Positions 11,995 through 23,239 of a DNA stretch of 64,000 nt are shown here, in pieces. Positions within the stretch are counted from its first letter, which is position 1. The number at the start of each line of letters is the position of its first letter. Below the pieces are notes generated by a model. It did no database searches. It was given only the letters and a program-made list of their open reading frames with translations, and was not told the origin of the DNA. This DNA comes from Phialocephala subalpina (taxonomy: Eukaryota; Ascomycota; Leotiomycetes; Helotiales; Mollisiaceae), in assembly GCA_900073065.1 (NCBI GenBank), contig FJOG01000011.1, forward strand, positions 1,496,912 through 1,560,911, given 5' to 3'. Both the position numbers and the translations under genes were made by a program.

Positions 11995-13411
11995 CGAGCG
12001 CGAAAGCAATGGTGTCGTGCAAGTCGTGGGTTGATGGTTGTTGAGATTGGAAGACGCGTCGCAGCGAAGTAAATCTGGGGAAAACAGGCTAGCCAGATAG
12101 GGAGCTAGTCCATTTCTGGACGACGCCCCTGAAATTTAGCGATTGAAGCGCTGAAAGATTAGTGGTGCATGCCCTGCACTACGCTGAGACTGTAGTGGGA
12201 GCAGCCTGAACAACGGACTGCACGGCCGCCGATTTGCATATTCTTCTCTGAAGTGATGCGCAACGAAGGAATAACATTGAGTAACCAGAGCAGCACGCAC
12301 AGTTTCTACCTAAATCTTGACATTTCTAGCAATACAGTCTTATCGAACTTTGGTGAGTTGAGGACATGTACGAGCAAAATCATTGAGTCTCGGTTCTGCA
12401 CACTCCTCAGCATATAACCCCAAGATATCTCTCCAGCTGCTGCAGCGAAACCTCTCAAATTCAAAATGCCAACCTGAATACGGGCATGACATGAATTATA
12501 GCAAGACCTCTCAAAGTAAGGTTACAGACAGGCATCGAAAAGATCATCTTATGTAGAGCCGAAAGTCAGACATCTGGATATGGCGACTTTTGGGAAAGAG
12601 CTTCTGAATACCGAAAGTCCGGGAAAAGTAAGGACCATCGTAAGCTAGGTATGATGAGCGAAACATGTGATTTCGTCCGGTGGACGTTCTTTCATCCACT
12701 CTAGTCTGTGTCATGCGTCCTTCGGTCCTTCAAGTCTGCCATGTAAGTCAGACTCAACTTTTTTTCCCGCTGGTTTTGTTTCAGTGTTGGACGTGAGCAG
12801 CTGCCGCTTTAACCTGAGCCGAGGGTGAGCATTCCTGAGCATGCCTGGGCAATCTGAGCACGCGGCAGAGTCAGCCTTAGCATGTACTGAGAGGCCAATT
12901 TAGCTCCCAAAGGGGCTCGTTCTAGCTCCCTTGGTGCTCGGTTATCCTTTCTTCGTCTTGTTTCCAAGCACAGATCCCATTTTGGCTCCTTCGCGACCGA
13001 GATTCCCCCAGAACCATTTTTAGATCCACATTCGCTTATATACACGTGTTAAGTAATCTTACTCAATTTAAAATCAACTTCAATTTAGCTTCTCACAATG
13101 AGCAGGGGTTGGCTAAAAATAGGGGCCCTGGTGGTCTTCTTCTCTGCTACTCTCTGTTATGCAGTATTGGGAATTCAGTTAAGATTAGATCTGGGGTAAT
13201 GCAAACTTTAAAACATGTAAGATTTGCGTCCGTTTTGGGCAGGCGTATTCGCTAAAGGAGCCTTCCCGAGGCTTCATTATTAAGCGCCGAAGTACATAGG
13301 TAGTGATTCTGGCTGCGCCTTGAGAAGCGTCTGACGGCTAATGAACTTTCGTGGAAACCGAAATGTCGTCATGACCTAGAAACATTCTTTAAACCCTCCT
13401 CCAAAGACTTA
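11995..13411. other. 1.4-kb gene-poor interval
   Basis: I find no supported gene. Open frames at 12809-13045 and 13046-13255 are short and lack domain features. Around 12820-12860 the motif GAGCA recurs several times. This interval separates the broken 2EXR gene from the 3' end of the HET gene. Confidence 0.5.
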
Positions 13412-16144
13412 TCAATGCAAAACAATCGTCCCGTTCTCAATTCTGCCATTTTTCCACGCTTCAATCACTTCCCCGTCCATTATCCCATGCATATAAGTCT
13501 CTCCAATCACTACAAATCCACCATCACTTCTCTTCCGCAAGATAAAAGGAGTTTCAGACCCCATCAGGACAGCCACTCGATCACCTTTCTGCGTGCCTTT
13601 CGACACCAATCCAAGATAACCTTTTTTTGTCATAGCCAAACTCCTCCCTAGTGCATACTTTTCAAAGCCAGGAGGAAGAGTATTCCTCGGAATAAAAGGA
13701 ACCATGTCCCCGAGTTCCTTCTCATACAACTTCCCCTGATTCACACCCATGTTATTTAACACGAAAAGCTGGGTGTTCGTCAGGTGCTTCCTTACTGGGT
13801 TATTTTTGTTACAAAATCTGCTTTCCAACTTTCGAGTCTCCCAATAAGGATCTGGTACGACATTCGGCAAGGTGAACGGTCTTTGGTAAAGATCGTATGG
13901 CTGGGTCTTCCACTGCTGAGCCAAGTCCTGAAATTTTGTCGTGTATTGTGCTCGATCCTCATTCGTCCATTCTGTAGGTTGGAGAGTCGAAGGGTCCATT
14001 GCTGGACCAGGCAGCTCGAACTTAAATTCTCCATCACTTCCCATATCACACGCCTCCTGCAATTCCTGAGTATTCGAAACCAAACCTAAACAATTTTGAG
14101 CTGAGTCCAATCGCCCAGTGCTGGTCACTGTCACCAGAGGTTTGCCCGCAATCCAATCACTGGGAATTAGTGGAAGCCATTCTTGAAACCGCATCTCGTG
14201 TCTGATGCTGATCGGCTGCCCGTTCCAATCGGGTACCGAAGTCTGGCCTCCGAGGAGTGTAAGCCAGAATGCTTCCGTCCTGCCTCCCGTTGTCGAATAG
14301 GGATCTGGGCCGGCATAATCCTGAATTGCAAATTGTTTACCTTGCCCGATGGCAACCATGAAGTGAGTGGCGTTTTCCCAATTGGCTGCTACCTCTATGG
14401 CGAAAGGTGCCTGGAGTATGTCGATCGTGTCCCATAAAAACCCTTCAACGGTAAACGTATTACTAACCTTGTTCAGAATCGTTGTAGATTTGGTATCACC
14501 AGAGGCTCGATAACCTCTTACAGCAGCTCTTATTGTGGACGCCGCAATTTTGCCTCAAATTGTGTTAGTACTCTATGAACACGAGCTCTTTTGAAAGTTG
14601 CATAAATGGAAAGATTCAAATAACCTAGAAGCAACGAGGAGACTATACGTACTTTGAACTCTATGCTTGGTGATCCTCTCTCCCTTCTTAATAAGCTTCC
14701 GCTCCTCCACCGCAAGTTCCTCGATAGAAAGCGCTTTCCCAGCATTAACCTGTTCCACTTCCATCTCATCAAACTCCCCATCATCATCCTTTGCCATAAC
14801 GATCAGCTTTCCCTCTTTCATCAGCTTCTGCATAGATTCAACTATCTCCTTGGGCATACCCTGTCCCTCCAACCTTGTCGCAGAAGGATTTAGCGTCAAG
14901 CCGCCAGGCAAATACTTTTGCTTCAAAAATTGACCTTGGTCTTGCATGGATGTATTACTTGTCAGTGGGAATTCATATCGGTACGTAATTCTCTCATCCT
15001 CTTTAGTGGCAGAGACATTTTTAACGGGTATCGGTCTCGTCCACCAAGGCTCGAGATTGTGCTTCCCTTCTTTGCGGCTTGGGAGTGGCAATTCTGTGCT
15101 GCAAACCGACCAGTCTGGAACCCAGGTTGGAAGCATGTTATCGGAATGGATATGGCACTGATTCAAGACTTTCAACCCGACGTTACTTTGTAAACAAATT
15201 ATCGCAAAGTCCTTGTATATCTCCTGCACTGGAGCGGAATAGTCAATTTTGATCTTGGAAAAAGCTCGACGATGTTGCCCCACAACCACTCCTAACAACG
15301 CAAATATCTTATCTCTTGGATCCGTGGACTGGAAGTGTCGGTGTTGTGACACAAGATCAAAGACTAAGTTTTCGTCTGCTTCAACCTTCGCCATATCTCC
15401 TGCGTGATGACGCAAATTTTCAAGCGTAAAAATATTATTAATCCCAGGGAAGTATTGTCGTTGATCATCCTTATGTGATTGCATCCTTGCCGCAGCAATC
15501 ACAAGGGTGGTCCACCAAAGCTCTTTATGACCGCACCTGATTCTCATATTGCCTAGCTTGGTGCCAGCACCGCCCCAGAAAATCTCCTGGATAATCCACA
15601 TACGATACCACCATCCACGATTGAGCAGTTTTTGGATAGCCGTAAGAGTGGGACCGGTAAGGATATGTATCTTATCATAAGGCGAGCCAGTTCCAAGACA
15701 TAACAACTCCTCCATCGCGAGGTCGCTATCATCTTCTGCTCTCCCAAGCCACACCATAACTCTTTCAGCAGCAAGGTAGATGAGATTCATCAGCTTGACT
15801 TGGGAATTCTTCTCTTCGTTGTCTTCTTGGTTGATGCATATTGCATCCACCCAGAGAATAACTGGATCGTGGGCTTCGCGGCGGTATCGGAGGAAGGCCT
15901 CAAGGTTGGGAGTCACGAGTCGTCGTTGGCCATCTAGAAATATGGAAATGGTGCTCAGACCGCCCTCCCAGGTGTAGGAGAGTGCTTCAAAACGGGGCAG
16001 AGTGGGGTTGAGATTGTAGTGGGTAAGGCGACAATGTATTGGTGATGCCCAAGAAGCAGATGGTTCTAAGGTAAGAAGGCGGATTTGTTGAACATTTTTG
16101 TCAAGAGGTTTGTGTTGGTGATCGACTTGGCTGTCATATGCCAT
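13412..16144 (-). CDS. HET-domain heterokaryon incompatibility protein
   Basis: Exon 1 is 16144..14653 and exon 2 is 14553..13412, giving 877 aa. The HET domain spans roughly residues 50-210, with FEALSYTWEG, ILWVDAICINQEDNEEK and the RMWIIQE motif. The C-terminal half carries the usual companion region, with VRGYRASGDTKS, EGFLWDTID, KGYLGLVSKG and GETYMHGIMDGE near the end. The intron 14554..14652 has a good GTACGT donor and a TACTAAC branch site but an unusual GAG acceptor, so that border is the least certain point. HET proteins trigger cell death on contact with genetically different individuals. The gene seems intact, unlike most accessory neighbours. An upstream in-frame ATG exists, but 16144 sits where HET proteins normally start. 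Confidence 0.85.
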
Positions 16145-16739
16145 CTTTGATATGGTTGTTGCTCCTCCAGCTATTAGACGTCTTCTCTCTGTGTTATTTG
16201 TCAAGAATTTGGTAGATGATAATGAGAGAAAGTTACGACATCCAAGAGACACAACCAACTCTTTAAGAGAACAAGCTCAACATTACCCATCAAGTCTTGG
16301 CCATCGATGAGGCTGCCTCGCTGCGTTATATCGTAGGCTGCAGACTTATTATCAGCGAAATCTGCCTCGCTGTGACAGGTAAGATGTGTACATGAAAATA
16401 CAGGGTCGTTATTCGCTAGAGGAACTCTTCCTCTGCCTAGATTTGACACAGCACGAGCCTGCAAGGTGGGTGCATGAGTAAGCGCTGAGGCATGTAGCCC
16501 GCCCCAATAGGAACGCAATGAATCGACCCGAATTTCGACAGGCGCCCGAGAGCTAAACTTTACTGGAACTGATGCTTCCATGATCATCATCATCAAGCTG
16601 GGGTATAGAACTGTTGGTTCGACCCAAAAGGACCCTGAAAGAACTGACTTGCTAGAAACACAGCTCATCCTGATCATGAGAGCAAGGAATTCAACAAAAC
16701 TCTTAATGAAAATTAATTAGCAGTGAGATCCAGCTTGTA
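16145..16739. other. Upstream region of the HET gene, no clear gene
   Basis: A minus-strand open frame (16677..16201) overlaps the HET 5' end. It has no recognisable domain and could be promoter, leader or chance. Nothing else is supported. Confidence 0.4.
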
Positions 16740-17572
16740 TTAATTGCTCTCGTCCCATGCGTCCATTCCGCCCGTGATGATAGATGATAACTTCTGTATT
16801 TCATGCGGATCTCTGCAGGCCTGGAACTTGCGCTCGTAGTACTGCAACGCAGCCTGCAGCTCCCCTTCATTGTTCCGGATCAGAGTCTGGTTCTCCGCCC
16901 GCAAGAAATATCCAGTTGAGAATCGTCAGTCGTCTTGATGCTCTCTCAGGGGCTGGATGTTGTTTTTCAGCAACGGTTCCACCAACTCTACAGTGAGAAG
17001 TGCCTATATATAGTGAATGTACGCCCATTCGGAACCCTAAACACCCTGTAACAGTCCCTGTAGTGCTACACTGTTCGGTGACCGATTTGGTGACGAAGGC
17101 TCCTGTAGGACTAAACTATACCGAAGTCACTTATATGCAACACTGGACCCTGTGGACTACGGAGCGGAGCTGGCGGTTGGAGAGTGCATGTAGAGAGAGT
17201 ATCTTCAACATTGACAGCCGCATGGCCTTTTCTTGGTTCGAAGTCTTCCCAGCGGCGGTGTTCTGGACAAAGTACTTGTAGACCCTATTGCTCGCAAAGC
17301 AACATACTCAGGGTAGTCGAGTTTGTATGCTTGTTGAACCCAACGTGACCGTCGTTTATCGTCTGCTTGGCGTATTTAAGGAACTCCATCACAAAATTGA
17401 GACGGTGCTTATTTTCAAATCTGTCTTCATCCAACAGTCCTAGAATGTCTGATAATACAGATAAGATCATAGTCGTGATAGAATGTGCAGTCATAATGAA
17501 TCGCGCAAAGAGTTCTTCATTCTCGCGAATCTGTTTTGGAAGTGCAGTAGGCCCGTCAAACAACAACTACCG
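16740..17572 (-). pseudogene. 2-oxoglutarate/Fe(II) oxygenase remnant
   Basis: On the minus strand, 17572..17285 encodes LFDGPTALPKQIRENEELFAR, DRFENKHR and GFNKHTNSTTLSMLLCEQ, which match the centre of isopenicillin-N-synthase-like fungal oxygenases. A stop follows. One frame over, the text continues as GLQVLCPEHRRWEDFEPRKGHAAVNV, the family's next segment. After another break, YFLRAENQTLIR and a C-terminus ending in DAWDESN close the gene at 16740. The metal-binding HTD motif reads HTN, so even the assembled parts would lack an iron ligand. The N-terminal DIOX_N part is missing or unrecognisable. It is a dead gene, not a working enzyme. Confidence 0.72.
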
Positions 17573-18591
17573 ATGCGAGCATTATAATAACTAGAACTCT
17601 AAAAATCTCGAATAATTTCATTTTAGAATCAAAACATTACAGGTCGCGAAACAAAGAGTGGGGCACCACGAAAAGGGGTTGACACGTGCTTCTCCAACAA
17701 GTCCACAACATAACCTCAGTAGATTCATGGTCGTTTGATTAAGTTGCCCTAATTTCAAGTGGATTTGCAATGGAGAGAAAGGGATGACAAGTTCTGTGCC
17801 GGCGCCTGCCTTCAGAGCCCGAGCGAACTCCTGCTCTGGCCTGCTACGAAGTCTGTGATACAAAGACTCTTCCCAGAATCTCAGTCCCCATTTTCCGCAG
17901 GTTGATGAATAGCATTGTTGGTTTCTTCCCTTGTCATACCTCCGCCAATGTCCTCGGTCCCTTTCGTCATTCCTCACAGCCAGCTCACACAAAGCTATAC
18001 CATTCCTATCCGTTCTTTCTCAGTAACGCGTCTGGCAATTAACAATCTTGATATTCGGAATCCCGGTTCATGGCCAGATATGTCCTCAGGTTCGAAATAC
18101 CCAGGAATCCAAAAAGGACCGTTGAAAGAAGGCCAAGGTCCCATACAAGCAATATGTATTCCAGACTGGAAAACGTCTTGATGTGCTCTCGCAGATCTCG
18201 ACCAGATGCACCACAGCATCAACACCAATTGACTTATACTGGCCAGACTGTGCTCACGAAGCGTGTAAGCTTTCAAGTTGCTGCACCATCGGTGTTGAGA
18301 GAACTCATCATCAAGTTCGAGGCGAGGCTCTCATGGCGATAGGTCGTCGAAAGTCGTTTCTCACTTTGATGCCGAGTACCAGATGCTGGAGAATGCACAC
18401 AAACGTGGGGTGAACATATATTTCGCACGTCCAATCGACCCCGCTTCTCTATCAATTATCAGATTCTCGCGTAAGGATGCAAGCCTCAAATGGGAAGATT
18501 CGAGGCTCAATGTTTCCAGCCATGTCCAATCCGCCCGTCGCGACGACCGGATTATGTAGACCCAATGTTGAGGAGATTTCTCCTTGTCTTT
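17573..18591. other. Unassigned 1-kb stretch
   Basis: Several overlapping open frames of 60-124 codons occur on both strands, none with a recognisable domain. The minus-strand frame at 18276..17995 (PWPSFNGPFWIPGYFEPEDI) looks more protein-like than the others, so the stretch could be the decayed 5' part of the oxygenase remnant or another dead gene. I cannot assign it. Confidence 0.35.
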
Positions 18592-19990
18592 TCAATAGTC
18601 TGTTCTTAGGCCATCGACGCTTAATCGGTTCCGATTCGGTCGTCTCAAAAGTCTGGCCTTCTGCAAATTCATCGCCTCAGGCATCGTGGTCCCTCTAAAA
18701 GCTTCATCCTTGAGCGATTCCATGATTTCTTTAGCTACTTGCTGTCCTGGCGCGCGGTTCCCTTCCATTTCTGCTTCTTCCAGTGTTTGCTCGAGCTTGC
18801 GCCATGCACTCATGGGGACTGATGAATCGTCTGAGTTTGGCTACTTCTCGTTTGAATCCGGGTCTCTCTCTATGTACCCCTGCGTAGACCCAGCTATCAA
18901 ACTTGACATGGCTTCAAGCTCATCAGTGTTATCATTTGACCTTTTGGCCCACTGCTTTGATTTTTTCTCCCACGCCCTGACAGTCTCTTGTGGGATGCTC
19001 CGAGGAGCTAGAAACGGGCGCCGCTCATACCGTCCCACTGGCATGCTTGTTTCCATAACCCTTACGCTTCGGAAGATGAACGGGGAGGGTGTTGCTCGAC
19101 CATATCCGGGACCGGTCGATTGGCGTGGTCGAGTGATCGCGAGGATGGACACTTCGTCAGCATCTTTATCTTCTCCTCTAGCTCGAATGACCATGTTTGC
19201 TTGGATGCTGCGAACTAGACCCTTATCTCCTGCTTTCTTCGCCTTCCTCGCGAGGAACTTGTAGCTTCTCTCAGACAGGACTCGTCAACAACTAGCGCTC
19301 GAAGTCAAAGTTGACCGAGACTGTATCCAAACTCTCCAGACTCATTCAACTATCAGGATATCTGGCTGAAAATGAAGCACTGGAATCCACTATCGTCCAA
19401 GCCGTGTCGTCACTTGCTTTGAGCAAATCATTCTTCCTAACAAGTAGGTCTATCCTCTCCCGCGGCAATGGTCTTCATCTGTCAGCACTCCCAGAAAGCC
19501 CACAGGTAGAACAGACAAACATACAATTTGATAACTTGCAATAGCAAGGTCATAGCAGACACCTAGCCTCGGATACGATCTTGATGTCTTGCAATGGCGG
19601 CCTCATTCCACACCACCTTCCCTTTACCAAAGAAGCCCAAGCTCCTCGGTATGGACGTGAATTGAGCCGAGTCATCTTCCAGTGCGCTCAAGACCATAGT
19701 CCCGACTACTAAAGACTGTCGCAGTCTGTCCACAACGGGCTGCTGGTGGCTGAGGCTATGATCAGGCTGGGTACGAATCCAGGATTCTATGGCGACCCAA
19801 GCTGTCTGAATCGTCTCGCATTCGGAAGCTATGGATTGAATCGTCAATTCAGAGTGTTTGAGATTTTGAGATTTTGAGAGATAGTGTAGAGTGTGTTGAC
19901 GACAGTGCCAACTTTGAGGGCGAAGCCAGCGCTGCCGTTGATGATGGCTAAGATTGTGGCGGGCCATTTTTGATCGCCGTCGCGTCGGAT
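18592..19990 (-). pseudogene. STAND N-domain (PigL_N/SesA-like) gene with multiple stops
   Basis: On the minus strand the start region reads ILAIINGSAGFALKVGTVVN, then LTIQSIASECETIQTAWVAI, ALEDDSAQF and WNEAAIARHQDRIRG. This is the pattern of the helical N-terminal domain of fungal STAND-associated proteins. A TAG at 19565..19563 interrupts it, but the family text VSAMTLLLQVIKL follows in frame, up to a GTATGT donor. The next part has MSLESLDTVSVNFDFE with in-frame stops at 19348..19346, 19294..19292 and 19273..19271. A frame change then leads to a long tail (SIQANMVIRARGEDKDADE and onward) with one more TAG at 18843..18841, ending at 18592. The first stop is what a CAG-to-TAG change would give. 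At least five interruptions make this a pseudogene. Confidence 0.68.
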
Positions 19991-20452
19991 TTTTGCAGAC
20001 TTTAGGATAAGTAGTGCAATGCAGTCTTAAGTAGGCGTTGAAACCTGGGGAGGTGAACGAGGCGAGGGACTCGCCATGGAACCCTCGATATCGATGTGAG
20101 AAGCAGCGGTCGCAACAGAGCCTCGTCTGCGTGAGGCTTGAGAATCGCTTTTCGTGGCACACTTCGCCTCCACAGCCACAACGCCCATTTTCAGCCCATA
20201 AAGGCGAGCACTGCGAAATGGGCCTAGAGGTTTTGCGGTTGCGATATTCAAGACTAATTCGAGAGTTGAGAAAGGTTATGCCTGGATCGCAACTTGTAGT
20301 CTAGGGGAGGTTAGGAAACATTGAAAGGAGAGAAACAGTCTGCAAGCTTTGCACGGCTTGTTGGCTGTGGCTGTCTAATATTTGGCGTCGGATTGTCGTG
20401 TTCTAGGTGAGGATATATGTCCCGATATAAACTTCAATATTTTCGGCTAAAG
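19991..20452. other. Intergenic between two minus-strand pseudogenes
   Basis: No gene is recognised. It lies upstream of the STAND-N pseudogene and downstream of the second 2EXR pseudogene, so promoter and 3' sequences of dead genes are expected. Confidence 0.45.
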
Positions 20453-21793
20453 TCATAGCTCTTGCAACCTGGGAGGTTGTCGTACTTCAAGTGGCTCCTC
20501 TCGCTCTGGCAGACTCTGAAGATTGAGGTTAGCAGTAAACAATGATTGAGCCTGAGGGGTGACTTACAAATCGACTTCCAAGGTCGAGCTCCCAATAATC
20601 TCTAGGTATTCTAGGCATCCGATTGGCCTTGACCACCTTTATCTCGGGCACGCCCTCAGCCTCCTCTGTCTTACTTAGTCCTGTCTCTCTGAACTGCTTG
20701 CACACTTTCTAAGCGGCCTCAAAGTTGAATCCATATGAACAGGCGGGTACAGATGGCTGAGCTTGTCCTCGATTTCATTATGCCCAGGAGTTGTGTAGAA
20801 TCCCGTTATATCCTCTCTACCTCCATGTACCAGCATCACAGTTTCCAAAGTAGGGAGCTCTTCGAAATAAATTCTCAGATCGCAGCCATTCAGTCCAGAA
20901 TACCAGGTGATTCGTTGGGAGTATTCCTGCCAGATTTGTTCACGGATCGCAATATGCTTGACAACCTTCAGATCTGCCACTACAGGGGCTGAAAGAGCAC
21001 ATCGTTTCCAGCTATTGTCGTCCACATAATCACCGAAATCTTCGGTTAGAGGGTCGCAGCTGTGGCTATCGCCATCCTTCTCCACCCAGTTCAGTAGCAC
21101 GCCACCATCCCTAAATACCCATTCACAAAACTCCCAGTGGACACCGAAATGTAATATATCACCGCCGGGAAGGTCGGCGTAGAGATTAGGCGCGCCAAAA
21201 CAAAGTCGATACCGCTTGAGGGCAACGGCCCGGGATTCTCGACATGTAGAAAGTGCGGCAGGGTTGGGTGGGTTGTCTTCTTTGGGAAACAACAATCTGG
21301 AACACATCAACACTAATTTCTGCAAAGAGCAGGGGGAGAGAAACGGTTGCCTATCACTGCAGCGTCGATAATCACTAACAGTCAAAACTCTCGGCCCTGG
21401 CAACGAAAGCTCCCAGATCATAAGTCGAATCTCAACTAGCAACTTAGCAAAGTAGGAAAAGGGAATAATAGCATCAAGAGCCTCCTGTCAGGATGTTGCC
21501 AATATCTTTGCATTGTCCTCTGAAATACGGTCGATTAATTGCGACTTGAGACGGATGCCCTTGAAGCCCAGGCGGCGGCGTTTGATCTCACCGCGGAGTT
21601 CTGGGATGATTCGACGTTCGAGAGTCAATTCGTTTGCTGGCTTCGGGCGCTTCGGTTTGGGAGGTATTGTGGAGAGTCGCAATAGGTATGTGTTGATGTG
21701 GTGTTGTGGAAGACGCGTTTTGGAGATCGAATCGCGTGAAAGCTCGGACGAAGTGGGTCCCACCTCTTCTCCGCGTCTCCCACGAACGTCCAT
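20453..21793 (-). pseudogene. SAP + 2EXR domain gene, broken (paralogue 2)
   Basis: The ATG at 21793 opens a frame with a SAP-like segment (LTLERRIIPELRGEIKRRRL, SQLIDRISEDN). It ends at a TGA near 21488, but the next codons in the same frame read QEALDAIIPFSYFAKL and continue into the 2EXR core (VEIRLMIWELSLPGPRVLTV, NPAALSTCRESRAVALKRYR, NLYADLPGGDILHFGVHWE). Near 20700 the frame shifts from KCASSSERQD into KQFRETGLSKTEEAEGVPEI. A 52-bp intron (20516..20567) then leads to a short last exon ending at 20453. One nonsense codon and one frameshift make it a likely pseudogene. It is divergent from paralogue 3, with only about 60 bp between the two start codons. Confidence 0.75.
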
Positions 21794-21854
21794 CTCGAAA
21801 CTTGAACACAGAAGTCGAAATCACAAGGTCGATCACCCATGCCTCTCAATCAAG

Positions 21855-22898
21855 ATGGACTCTTCCGGCAATCGACCATTATTGCGGGTCCCTTCAATGC
21901 CTTCAGAACATTGCCCCTCCACTGCAAAGCATCAGATCGCCGCGCTGAACTCAAAACGTCGAGGTTTGTCTATCAAAGGCACCAAAGCACAGCTCATCGA
22001 GCGAATATCCATTGAATGCATGCGCGAAATCCATCATCGAAAGCTCCACGATCTCAAGCAAGAGGCTTTGAAGAATGTCATCCCGTTTCCATACTTTTCT
22101 CAGCTTCCATCGAGATTCGACTCATGATCTGGGAAATGTCTCTACTTGGGCCTCGAGTTCCGTCGCTATCTTCTCATCAGCTTCGGGATAGAATGATATT
22201 TCATGACGAAATCAATGGACCGAATCCGAGTGCTCTATCTACCTGTCGAGAGTCTAGGGTGGTAGCCCTGAAAAGGTACCGGCTCTACTTTGGCACATCG
22301 AACATTTACATCGATCTCCCTGGTGGTGATGTTCTATATCTGGGGCCCCACTGGTTGTGACTGCAGAGAAGTGTTTCAGGAAGAAGCTGACGGATCGCTG
22401 TGGGATGGACAAAAGTGGACCCACATCGATGGGGGAATCCAGGAACGACACACATTTTCAGACGCTGTTGTGGCAGATCTCAAGGTCGCCAAGTCCATTG
22501 CAGTACGCCGTTATATCTGGGATAGATATCGTTACCAAGGTTGGTATGGAGATGAGTTGCGGCAACATATGACAAAGGCCTTACCAAACCTCGAAAGTGT
22601 GATGCTGGTGTCTGGCTCTGACTCTGGGGATGGTCGGGTGATATGTGCTGCGCGTGGACATATTGAATTAGACGACAAGCCTTACTCGATCGATGAATTA
22701 GATTTGCTCAACGATGACAGAGGCATGACGGGGTTCCTACTTTCCAGAGAGGTGGTCGGACATTTTCTAAAGAGGAGCGAGACAGAGGTCGTTCCTGACA
22801 TACGATATGTCCAGGCCAAGCGGATCACCAAAGTGCCCGGAGAATATTGTGATCACACTAGAGAAGAGCCATATGCAGTCATTTTGAAAGCTCGATAA
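21855..22898 (+). pseudogene. SAP + 2EXR domain gene, broken (paralogue 3)
   Basis: The ATG at 21855 starts a SAP-containing frame (IAALNSKRRGLSIKGTKAQL, IERISIEC) that runs to KNVIPFPYFSQLP near 22108. There a single missing base shifts the frame. The 2EXR core follows one frame over (IEIRLMIWEMSLLGPRVPSL, ALSTCRESRVVALKRYRLYF, NIYIDLPGGDVLYLGPHWL). A second shift near 22360 moves to the frame of CREVFQEEADGS, VVADLKVAKSIAVRRYIWDR and the C-terminus. No splice sites explain the joins. This is the mirror-image neighbour of paralogue 2 and shares its intergenic promoter region. Family members have no known biochemical role. Confidence 0.75.
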
Positions 22899-23239
22899 TG
22901 ACCTGATGCTCACTGAAATATCCAGTATCTGCCACGAAAGTCAGACTCTAATCTCATATTTGCTGGTTCCGTTTTAGTCTCTGGACGTAAAGTTTACCTT
23001 TTAATTTCCTGGTAATCTCAAATAATGGATAGGGGTTTCTCCACAATATAATTATCTCATCCTTTTCTGTACCCATCAATTGTTCATGCGTACTCTCCCG
23101 ACTCGAATCTCAAAAAAAGTCTCGTCCTCTCAAAACTTAGATGATGATAACCATATAAGATTGCATCCTGGTTACTGTAACCAAAGCTTCTTTCCACGTC
23201 TTTGATGATACGGCCTTGGTTCAAAGAACAGATGTTTTC
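22899..23239. other. Convergent intergenic gap
   Basis: This gap lies between the 3' ends of the third 2EXR pseudogene (+) and the Diels-Alderase-like gene (-). It marks the left border of the biosynthetic cluster. No gene was seen. Confidence 0.5.

Noticed and set aside
18686..19264. 192-codon + strand frame
   Set aside because: It is the shadow of the minus-strand STAND-N pseudogene, whose text matches a known family.
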